Part shown: in pieces, positions 54,336-61,306 of the stretch | Layout of the letters: every line of letters starts with the position of its first letter | Position numbering within the stretch: position 1 is the first letter of the stretch | Source of the DNA: Bacteroidota bacterium | GTDB taxonomy: Bacteria > Bacteroidota > Bacteroidia > AKYH767-A > 2013-40CM-41-45 | Assembly (NCBI GenBank): GCA_016711505.1 | Contig: JADJSV010000017.1 | Location: 248,001 to 312,000 of the forward strand | Length of the DNA: 64,000 nucleotides | Direction: 5' to 3' | Notes under the pieces: model-generated | What the model saw: only the letters and a program-made list of their open reading frames with translations | Told to the model about the DNA's origin: nothing | Databases searched by the model: none | Position numbers and translations under genes: made by a program

Positions 54336-55595
54336 TCAATACCCGGTCAAACACACCTTTTTGGTTGCATTCAAATCCTTCTGATTAAAATGTAATAAAT
54401 AAGTTCCTGCTGAAAGACCGGACAAATCGAGTTCGGATTGGAGTGCGGGATTTTTGATGGAAAAAGATTTAATTAACCTTCCGGAAAGATCAGTGACTTG
54501 AACCAACAGGTTACTAGAAGCAGGATTTTTAGTTCCAATCCTTATAATACCTGTTGAAGGATTTGGGAAAATACTTATGCTTTCACCAAACAATGTATTC
54601 TCATCAATCCCCGGATTAGGGGTTGAGCAACCATTTGAAGTAATCAAAGTACTTCGCTGACTGGTAAGGGCTGCGTTCATTCTTGTTGATTGTCCATCGG
54701 TAAACATTACCATACACCTGTCGTCAACATAATCCATATAGTTCATGAACATCTCCCCGTTTGCATCGGAACCGCAGATACTAAATGCATTGTGTGGAAA
54801 TGATGGACAATTGGAATTATCCATTTCCTGAGGTGGTGTATCTGAAATCAGATCGTTTCCACAAGTTGCATCGCCCCAGATATGACGTAATCCTAACCAA
54901 TGACCAACTTCATGTGTTCCGGTCCGGCCATTGTCGTATGGTGGAGTTACATTTCCTCTGTATCCAAAATACTGATAGCCGATCACAACACCATCCGTAT
55001 TTGCACTTCCTCCCGGAAACTGTGCATAGCCAAGCAGATCTGAATTTGCTCCACCCCAGTCAACAGACCATAAATTCAAGTAACGGCTTGGATCCCAGAA
55101 GGTCGATGGCTTCAATACCGTTTCGCAGTCTGACATTTCCCAATCCAGCCCGCCATAGAAGCGTTCTATACCTGTAGAAGGTTGACCGCCCGGAGTTTGT
55201 CTGGCCAGACAGAATTCTATCCTTACATCCGCCTGATATTGCCAGAAGGGATGTCCGGGCGTTAATGAATCATCATTCATCAGACGAAAATCTTCGTTAA
55301 GAGCTTCAATCTGCGAAATGACCTGATCATCGTCGATATTTGTTCCGCTTCCGATCGCTTCATTATCATGTATGACGTGCACTACTACAGGAATTGTAAT
55401 TACAGCTCCTGAGGCGCGCTGCACTTGACCTTCACTTGCGATAATTTTACTGAAGGCATCTTCATAATGCTTTTTCAACAATGGGTCCTTTCCGGTTTGG
55501 TGATCGTAATTCTCCATTGTACCACAAGTTCGTTGTGCTTGTGTTTGAAAGGAAAAACAATATGTAATTCCCAATATGAGTAAAAGTTGACGCAT
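54336..55595 (-). CDS. M43 zinc metalloprotease, T9SS-secreted (copy 3)
   Basis: 419 aa, shorter than the pair at 19-23 kb because the PKD and MAM-like domains are missing. Signal peptide (LLLILGITYCFSFQTQAQ), an M43 pappalysin domain with the standard zinc motif HEVGHWLGLRH at 228-238 (H228, E229, H232, H238; Gly235 present), the conserved NYMDYVDDRCMVMFTDGQ Met-turn region, then a T9SS type A sorting domain (SIFPNPSTGIIRIG). Secreted endopeptidase; substrate unknown. Upstream sequence shows no clear consensus promoter. Confidence 0.92.
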   Translation of the reverse strand: MRQLLLILGITYCFSFQTQAQRTCGTMENYDHQTGKDPLLKKHYEDAFSKIIASEGQVQRASGAVITIPVVVHVIHDNEAIGSGTNIDDDQVISQIEALNEDFRLMNDDSLTPGHPFWQYQADVRIEFCLARQTPGGQPSTGIERFYGGLDWEMSDCETVLKPSTFWDPSRYLNLWSVDWGGANSDLLGYAQFPGGSANTDGVVIGYQYFGYRGNVTPPYDNGRTGTHEVGHWLGLRHIWGDATCGNDLISDTPPQEMDNSNCPSFPHNAFSICGSDANGEMFMNYMDYVDDRCMVMFTDGQSTRMNAALTSQRSTLITSNGCSTPNPGIDENTLFGESISIFPNPSTGIIRIGTKNPASSNLLVQVTDLSGRLIKSFSIKNPALQSELDLSGLSAGTYLLHFNQKDLNATKKVCLTGY

Positions 55596-55752
55596 GATAA
55601 TTTATTTGTGGTTATACAATATAAGCTAATTTTCTTCAAATTAACAATATTTTAAAAAGCAGAATTCAATTCATAGAAAAAATCTATTCTTTCGAAGATA
55701 TGGTGATTTATTCAGGCATGGATATTTATATCTATTAAAAAAACGATATATC

Positions 55753-55908
55753 ATGAACAATCTATTGTACACAATTGCTGTAATTCTGATCATTGTCTGG
55801 GCATTAGGATATTTTGCTTTCAGTGCAGGTGGAATTATTCACGTACTGCTTGTCATCGCTTTGATTGCAGTCATTCTCCGGGTTATTCAAGGAAAGAATC
55901 CGGTTTAA
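55753..55908 (+). CDS. Lmo0937/DUF5670 family small membrane protein
   Basis: 51-aa protein with two membrane helices: LLYTIAVILIIVWALGYFAF and IIHVLLVIALIAVILRVIQG. The layout (short helix, Gly-rich turn, HVLLVIALI, then a basic RVIQGKNP tail) is that of the Lmo0937 family. These tiny proteins are often found with YtxH-type and other general-stress membrane proteins; the function is unknown. The next gene, 30 bp downstream, is YtxH-like, so they form one unit. No consensus -7 box was seen upstream. Confidence 0.85.
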   Translation: MNNLLYTIAVILIIVWALGYFAFSAGGIIHVLLVIALIAVILRVIQGKNPV

Positions 55909-55938
55909 TATTAAAAAGAATTTTAAACAGAAAAAATT

Positions 55939-56229
55939 ATGGAAGAAAACAACGGTTCATCAATTAAAATCATCGGCGCATTAGTAGTAGGTGCTATTGC
56001 CGGAGCTGCTCTTGGAGTATTATTTGCTCCTGATAAAGGTAGTTCTACCAGAAGCAAAATCATAGACGGTGCTGATGATCTTGCAAGAGAATTTAAACGT
56101 AAAATGCGTTCTAAAGCAAATGACCTGCGTCAGAAAGCGGAGGAACTTGAACATCTTGCAGAAGAAAAACTTGACGATCTTAAAACGGATATTAAGTCGA
56201 AAGCGACTGACTTTGTGAATTCAAAGTAA
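55939..56229 (+). CDS. YtxH domain protein
   Basis: 96 aa. One Gly/Ala-rich membrane helix (IIGALVVGAIAGAALGVLFA) followed by PDKGSSTRSKI, the YtxH signature, and then a long amphipathic helix (FKRKMRSKANDLRQKAEELE) that probably lies along the membrane or forms a coiled coil. YtxH proteins are general-stress proteins in B. subtilis and common in Bacteroidota. Co-transcribed with the Lmo0937-like gene and ended by the terminator at 56234-56263. Confidence 0.92.
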   Translation: MEENNGSSIKIIGALVVGAIAGAALGVLFAPDKGSSTRSKIIDGADDLAREFKRKMRSKANDLRQKAEELEHLAEEKLDDLKTDIKSKATDFVNSK

Positions 56230-56233
56230 AATC

Positions 56234-56263
56234 AAAGCCGGAAGTTATCTTCCGGCTTTTTTT
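56234..56263 (+). terminator. Rho-independent terminator
   Basis: Perfect 11-bp stem AAAGCCGGAAG (56234-56244) and CTTCCGGCTTT (56249-56259) with a TTAT loop and T-tail. Confidence 0.92.
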
Positions 56264-56315
56264 ATTGTCTTCAGGTTAACAGGTTGCCGCTTTCCAAACC
56301 TGATAACAAAAATAA

Positions 56316-56403
56316 AACACTAAGATCACTAAGTTTTTGTCACAAGAGCACAAAGGGAGTAACGCTTGTGCTCTTGTGACAAAAACTTAGTGATCTCAGT
56401 GTT
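56316..56403. repeat. Long hairpin repeat, CACTAAG family, copy 2
   Basis: 38-bp inverted arms with a single mismatch: 56316-56353 and 56366-56403, loop 12 bp. The arm starts AACACTAAGATCACTAAG and ends CACAAGAGCACAA. The core is the same as in the hairpin at 6332-6401, 50 kb away. Confidence 0.88.
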
Positions 56404-56484
56404 AAAATTTCAACCCGTTAACCAAAAAAAACAATCACTTACCATTTTCTTGACAAAAATCATCTTGCATCTTTTCTGAATAAA

Positions 56485-56492
56485 TAATTTTG
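56485..56492 (+). promoter_or_regulatory. -7 box of the PhyH-type gene
   Basis: TAATTTTG at 56485-56492, 19 bp before the GTG start; a TTG lies at 56465-56467 (spacer 17 bp, slightly short). Confidence 0.5.
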
Positions 56493-56511
56493 CTCTATTA
56501 AAACCAGACTT

Positions 56512-57333
56512 GTGAGCAAAACGATTTCTTACCCGAAGTTTGAATTAAAAGATACTCTTTCAAAAGAGGAAAAAGATTTTTTTAATGCAAATGGGTTCAT
56601 TCATTATAAAAATTTTATCACACGTGAACGTGCGCAAACTGTTTCAGCAGCGATCGATGAAAAACAAAAAGTATTGATCTCGAAAGGAGTCAGTAAGATC
56701 AATGGTATTCCTATCAAATTCGGTGAAGACGAAAACAAACAACCGATCATTCAACGTTTCCCTTATACTTCACACAATGTTCCTGAAGTCGCTGCACTGT
56801 ATGATGATTCACGTTTACAAAACCTGAAAGAATTACTTCCTGATGCCGGTTATCCGAGACGAATTGGGTTGAATGAAAAAGACGGTGTTGTTGCAAATCA
56901 CTATGTGAACACTGAAACAAGTAATTACAAACAACTCGGCTGGCATACAGATGTTGCACGCGATTTTCTATTGGGAAAAGGTTTGTATCCAATGCTCAAC
57001 ATCGGTATTTATCTGACAGATTCCGGTCCGGAAAACGGTGGCCTCCGCACGCTTCCCGGTACTCATAAGCAAAATGCATTTCAAACTATGTTTAAAAAAC
57101 TTCAGGTACTGAATACAAAAGAAGATCCGGATGAAGTTTCTATGGAAGCTGAATCCGGCGACTTGTGTATACATGATGGAAGATTATGGCATCGTGTTGC
57201 TATGTCGCCACACATAGGAGAAAAAAGTCATAGACGCGTGATGTATGTTTCTATGCTCTCCGGTCCTGCTGATGAAAGAAATAGTAAGAGTAAGACCCCG
57301 TTTTATCTGAGGTTTTTGAAACTGGCGAAATAA
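56512..57333 (+). CDS. Phytanoyl-CoA dioxygenase (PhyH) family oxygenase
   Basis: 273 aa Fe(II)/2-oxoglutarate-dependent oxygenase. The metal triad is H145 and D147 (QLGWHTDVARDF) with the distal H227 (GRLWHRVAMSP); a following SHRRVMYVS supplies the Arg that binds 2-oxoglutarate. TLPGTHKQNAF is also typical of the fold. The family hydroxylates diverse small molecules, and no neighbouring pathway gene identifies the substrate here. It starts with GTG; no ATG is available before conserved sequence. Cytoplasmic, single gene. Confidence 0.87.
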   Translation: MSKTISYPKFELKDTLSKEEKDFFNANGFIHYKNFITRERAQTVSAAIDEKQKVLISKGVSKINGIPIKFGEDENKQPIIQRFPYTSHNVPEVAALYDDSRLQNLKELLPDAGYPRRIGLNEKDGVVANHYVNTETSNYKQLGWHTDVARDFLLGKGLYPMLNIGIYLTDSGPENGGLRTLPGTHKQNAFQTMFKKLQVLNTKEDPDEVSMEAESGDLCIHDGRLWHRVAMSPHIGEKSHRRVMYVSMLSGPADERNSKSKTPFYLRFLKLAK

Positions 57334-57343
57334 TTAATACGAA

Positions 57344-58951
57344 TTACTTTTTAACAAGCATCTTCGAAAACTGCTGCTTGCCATCGCTGACGATCTGAAC
57401 GAAATAAATTCCTGATGGAAAATTTGAAAGAGAAAGTTTTGTCGTTGTTGTGGTAATCAATACGCTTTGAATTTTTCTCCTAAAGAATTATAAATTACTG
57501 CGAAAGCATTTCCGGTAATTTCTTCACTCATGTTAATTGTGAATTCGCTTTCAGTTGGATTTGGAAAAATTGTGAAGTCGGAAAGTAGACTTGTATTTTC
57601 TATAGAGCTCAACGGACCTGAATTATACTTTTCAGTTATATTAACAGTATTGAAATTACGGGTGAGATAAATATCACAACTGTGATCAAAACTTATGAAG
57701 CCCGGGGGTAGTATAGATCGAAGCGGTATCGTGCCATACAGTAACACCTGATAGGTCGGCTTTGTGAAGAAGAAGAATATTGTTAACCTGATCTAAATGT
57801 TGCGCTGAAAGCAAATACAAAGATGCATCACAAACTTCAAATTGCACAGCGCCACCGAAACCATCCTGAATCGCCATTGAATCGAATTCTGTGAAATATT
57901 CTTTCTGCCACTGTAGAGCTCCTGATGAATTGAGTTTACTTATCTGGTAATGTAAATTGTCCCAGGTACCTCCGGAATTAAAATAAGTAAAATTTGTTGC
58001 TACAAAAATTTCATTCCCGACAATTTCAAAGCCAACATTTGAAAGTTCAGCAGAATCTTTTTCAATTCCTTCCGACCATATCAGCGACCCTGATAAATCG
58101 TTATACTTTTCAACTTTTGGTTTAGTTCCGGAATGTCCGAGTGTATAAAAATTTCCGGACGCATCAATTGCAATTGAATGATTACTTGAATTTAATCCGT
58201 CATATGTATTCTCAAAAAGGTAATCCAATGTTCCACTATCATCAATCTTGAAATAATAATTTTTTACGTCGGTGCTATTTGAACCTGTACCAACACAGTA
58301 GATATTATTATTGTTATCAATTACAAAATCAGAAATCGTTTCTGATAGTGGATTCAATATTGTTCCGGTATCAGGCAACTCAATATGCCAGTCAAGCAAT
58401 CCACCGGCAGTATCAAATTTTGCAAGACAAAAATCTTCCAGATCTGTCAGGTTGACAACAGCATTCATACCTACAATTAAATCACCGTTATTATCAAGCT
58501 TTGATTTAACAGGCTGAACAGAAAGGAAAGGTGTGATCCAGTATTGCTGCCATACTAATGAACCTTGATTATCGATTCGTTTGATCCGGACCTGCGTACC
58601 TGTTATATCGCTATATGCACCGATGAAAATTGCACCGTCATTTTCAATGGGAATAATATTGAAATATTTGTCATTGCAATCGAGAAGACAACTGTCATTT
58701 ACATATTCCCACATCTTCACGCCATTGGCGTCATGTGCATAAAATACATAACTTGTAAATAACGAAAGTGCAGACTGTGTATAATTTACAGAGTAGCTGT
58801 TACCATTTCCATCGACAGCGAAACTTCTTGGATCTGTAGTTTGCGAATTAAGCAAAGCAGATGTCGTTGACCAAATCAAACGACTTTGAGCAAATGTTTC
58901 TGTGGAAACAAAAATGAAAAAAGAAATAATGAATAACAGGGCTTTTTGCAT
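57344..58951 (-). CDS. T9SS-secreted propeller-like protein, two frameshifts
   Basis: About 535 aa when corrected. Signal peptide (ALLFIISFFIFVSTETFAQ). The body repeats SBBP/propeller-like units (SFAVDGNGNSYSVNY, NNNNIYCVGTGSNSTDVKNY, IAIDASGNFYTLGHSGTK). The frame shifts first at the GGGGG run 57704-57708 (minus-strand C5; one base too many) and again at TTTTT 57472-57476 (one too few). After both corrections the protein runs on through FTIFPNPTESEFTINMSE and LSLSNFPSGIYFVQIVSDGK to FSKMLVKK, a complete T9SS type A sorting domain whose stop is at 57344. Consensus promoter at 58998-59027. Confidence 0.85.
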
Positions 58952-58997
58952 CTGACTAGATTAAGTGGGATAATAGAGTTGTAAAAAAAAGCGAATG

Positions 58998-59027
58998 CAA
59001 AGTTAATCTTAATTGCTTAGTAGCCAA
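58998..59027 (-). promoter_or_regulatory. Promoter of the propeller-like T9SS gene
   Basis: Minus strand: -7 TAACTTTG (58998-59005), 19-bp spacer, -33 TTG (59025-59027). Full consensus. Confidence 0.65.
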
Positions 59028-59033
59028 AACGAA

Positions 59034-59066
59034 AAAAGGGCAACTCCTCATCGGAATTGCCCTTTT
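59034..59066 (-). terminator. Terminator after the beta-barrel gene
   Basis: Stem AAAAAGGGCAA / TTGCCCTTTTT with a partly paired CTCC / GGA extension (59034-59066). It lies between the barrel gene stop (59078) and the next gene's promoter. Confidence 0.85.
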
Positions 59067-59077
59067 TAAAAAAAAAA

Positions 59078-59683
59078 TTATTTTTTAAATTTGAATGATG
59101 CGCCTAAAGAAAGGTAAGCAACACCGTAACCAAGTTCTGCATGAAGACCGAAATTATCAGATATCATATATCTGGCACCACCGAAACCTGTGAAACCTAC
59201 ACCACCATAGCTGTATGTTGCGCGAAATGAAGGATCATCATTGGGATTATTTGTAGTATAAGAATCGCTGAACATGTTATATGATAACATTGCACCTAAA
59301 TAAAGATCCCAAGCGTCGCTGTTAATATCAAAATGATATGCTCCACGAACACCTATGATTGTAAAGTTCCATTTATATTTATAATAATAAGAACCGAAAT
59401 AATTATCTTCCCATGTATACGCTTTGTAGCCAAGGTAACCACCAAGTGACCAAACTCCATTTCCCAGTTCACCCATTCCATGATCAAATGCAACTGATAA
59501 TCCAGGTGTTTGCGAGAAGCCTGTACTATATGATGTTCGAATCAAAGAGCTTCCTATACCAACACTTGCGCCCAGTATATTAGTTCCTTCATCCCAAACT
59601 TGTGCGTTGGTTGTTCCAAAAGTGGAAACCAAAATAATTCCTGCAACAGCAGTTGTTTTCAATAATTGTCTAATTGTTTTCAT
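59078..59683 (-). CDS. Outer-membrane beta-barrel protein, unknown
   Basis: 201 aa. Signal peptide (AVAGIILVSTFGTTNAQ). The mature part has the aromatic, Gly-rich strand pattern of an 8-strand barrel (SVGIGSSLIRTSYST, WSLGGYLGYKAYTWEDNYF, FNTIIGVRGAYHF-like, FGLHAELGYGVAYLSLGASF) and ends FKFKK. It resembles OmpW/OmpA-barrel-type proteins of this phylum but I cannot name the family. Promoter at 59759-59789. Confidence 0.78.
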   Translation of the reverse strand: MKTIRQLLKTTAVAGIILVSTFGTTNAQVWDEGTNILGASVGIGSSLIRTSYSTGFSQTPGLSVAFDHGMGELGNGVWSLGGYLGYKAYTWEDNYFGSYYYKYKWNFTIIGVRGAYHFDINSDAWDLYLGAMLSYNMFSDSYTTNNPNDDPSFRATYSYGGVGFTGFGGARYMISDNFGLHAELGYGVAYLSLGASFKFKK

Positions 59684-59758
59684 GTGATTGTAATTTATAT
59701 TTTTTTATGGTTTAATTTTTCTAAAAGAGGAATATGCGTGCGGCCGCCTATTTGGTCG

Positions 59759-59789
59759 TAAATGTATGACTTATCTAATAAAATGCAAA
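59759..59789 (-). promoter_or_regulatory. Promoter of the beta-barrel gene
   Basis: Minus strand: -7 TACATTTA (59759-59766; one mismatch to TAnnTTTG), 19-bp spacer, -33 TTTG (59786-59789). Confidence 0.5.
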
Positions 59790-59848
59790 TTTCAAGTGAA
59801 ATGTCATTTAATTATTGCAAACACGTTAATGACTGAAAATGTTAAAAC

Positions 59849-60208
59849 TTACGCTTTTTTCTGTTTCATGGCCGTAACTACTTCAAATGCAGTAAATATG
59901 GCATAAGCTACCATGAATGAAATTATGAACGGGATTGCATTTGACCGATGTGTTAAAGCGTAAACCAGTATAACACCAAGATGAACAAACAACTTAATAG
60001 TAGTTGCTGCCATGTAATAACGAATAAAATTTTGCGGCCTGCCCACAGAACTTTTAACAAGACCATAATGAAAAGAAAAAGAAATCACAGAATAATATAT
60101 AAGAATCTGCCAACGCAATAATACTTCTGCTGCCGAACCACCAACAGTCAGAATAATTGCTGCACAAAATGCTATAACAAGAAGAAAGTAAAGAGAATAT
60201 TGTTTCAT
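59849..60208 (-). CDS. Small membrane protein of the ATP synthase locus
   Basis: 119 aa with four membrane helices (YFLLVIAFCAAIILTVGG, WQILIYYSVISFSFHYGL, KLFVHLGVILVYALTH, AIPFIISFMVAYAIFTAFEV). Size and topology resemble subunit I (AtpI)-type proteins, and in many Bacteroidota a gene like this lies between the AtpZ-like gene and atpB. Sequence alone does not prove the family. Here the next atp gene is about 5.8 kb away. Confidence 0.7.
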   Translation of the reverse strand: MKQYSLYFLLVIAFCAAIILTVGGSAAEVLLRWQILIYYSVISFSFHYGLVKSSVGRPQNFIRYYMAATTIKLFVHLGVILVYALTHRSNAIPFIISFMVAYAIFTAFEVVTAMKQKKA

Positions 60209-60275
60209 GCTTTTTTATGAGTAAAAGTATCCGGAATTTAATGAGCATTGCTACTCACCACTTACTACTCACCAC

Positions 60276-60512
60276 TTACTTTTTAAGAAAATCTTTTATG
60301 CTTAAATAAATCGCAGCGCTGACAGAAAGTAAACTCAATACAAGAGTACATACAGGAATTTTCCAACCCAGGTATTCATCTAATTTTACTCCACCGAAAA
60401 CGCCCAATCCGATGATGACCATCATCTGCGTGCCCATTGATGCATAACGCATAATGGCATTTCTATCTTCAGGCGGTTTTTTCTTTGTTGATTTCGATTG
60501 ATTTGTCGGCAT
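60276..60512 (-). CDS. AtpZ/AtpI-like F0F1-ATPase accessory protein
   Basis: About 78 aa starting MPTNQSKSTKKKPPE. Two helices (MGTQMMVIIGLGVFGGVKLD and VCTLVLSLLSVSAAIYLSI) with the GGVKLDEYLGW turn, typical of the AtpZ/AtpI family, which helps c-ring assembly or Mg2+ supply in known cases. The frame extends upstream to 60566, but the ATG at 60512 fits the family start; it overlaps the bactofilin gene by 44 bp in another frame, so the two are translationally coupled. Confidence 0.87.
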   Translation of the reverse strand: MPTNQSKSTKKKPPEDRNAIMRYASMGTQMMVIIGLGVFGGVKLDEYLGWKIPVCTLVLSLLSVSAAIYLSIKDFLKK

Positions 60513-60906
60513 CCTTAATGTCTTTAATGACCGGACCCATATTACATGATCCCGTAAATGTTGCACCTACTTCAACAACCAATTTACCGGTAACGATATC
60601 GCCAATCACTTTAGAAGACGATTTCAGAAAGAGTAATTCGGAAACAGCAGTCTTTCCTTTAATCACACCGGAGACATCAGCGTTTTGACTGTTAACATCG
60701 CCTTCCACCACACCTGTAGCACCAATTACTACTTTAGCCTTTGAAATGACATGGCCAATTACGGTTCCATCAATTCTGATATCACCATTCGAACGAATAT
60801 CTCCTTCGATAACCGTTCCTGCTCCGATCAGATTGATCGAAGAATTTCCGCCTTCAACAGTTTTTGATGCAGGCATGTTCTCTTTGTTTCCTTTGTTGTT
60901 AAACAT
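60469..60906 (-). CDS. Bactofilin (polymer-forming cytoskeletal protein)
   Basis: 145 aa DUF583 domain: SINLIGAGTVIEGDIRSNGD, then IRIDGTVIGHVISKAKVVIG, GVVEGDVNSQNADVSGVIKG and KVIGDIVTGKLVVEVGATF, a right-handed beta-helix of about 20-residue turns flanked by disordered ends. Bactofilins polymerise without nucleotide and act in cell shape or as scaffolds. The overlap with the AtpZ-like gene is common in this phylum. A -7 box TATATTTG lies at 60971-60978 on the minus strand. Confidence 0.94.
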   Translation of the reverse strand: MFNNKGNKENMPASKTVEGGNSSINLIGAGTVIEGDIRSNGDIRIDGTVIGHVISKAKVVIGATGVVEGDVNSQNADVSGVIKGKTAVSELLFLKSSSKVIGDIVTGKLVVEVGATFTGSCNMGPVIKDIKDADKSIEINKEKTA

Positions 60907-61064
60907 CTTGTCCCAATTTTAATAATTAATAAATGAACCTTCAAATTCCCCGTTTTCAGGTTCAGGATTACAAATATAGAATATAATTTGGTTTTAGTAT
61001 GACGGCTAATTTAGCGGAATTTGCATCATAAATGGATAAAATGCGAAAGATCATCTTCAAAAAA

Positions 61065-61262
61065 TTAATCAATCCGCTCAAAAACAAAATTTCTTTTAAT
61101 AAACTTATTCAGAAAAGCACCTTTGGAGGTATAGCCTTTCATTCTTAAAAATATTTCTTCAGGCACTTCTCTATATTTATAGATCAATCCTGAAACAAAT
61201 ACAATTTTTAACTCTTTGGTTTCCGGATCATAATGATATGTTTTAATGACAGAAGATGGCAT
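61065..61262 (-). CDS. KTSC domain protein
   Basis: 65 aa, about the size of a single KTSC domain (named for Lys-Thr-Ser-Cys-like positions): SVIKTYHYDPETKELKIVFV, then GLIYKYREVPEEIFLRMKG and TSKGAFLNKFIKRNF. The domain is a small beta-rich fold found alone or attached to phage and tRNA-synthetase proteins; function unknown. Here it is free-standing, between PorW/SprE and the bactofilin gene. Confidence 0.9.
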   Translation of the reverse strand: MPSSVIKTYHYDPETKELKIVFVSGLIYKYREVPEEIFLRMKGYTSKGAFLNKFIKRNFVFERID

Positions 61263-61306
61263 GTATAAATACAGAAAAAATAATGCCTTGATTCACTCTG
61301 ACAAAA

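Noticed and set aside
59741..59748. GCGGCCGC site in an AT-rich gap as a cloning scar
   Set aside because: A single rare octamer can occur by chance and no vector sequence surrounds it.
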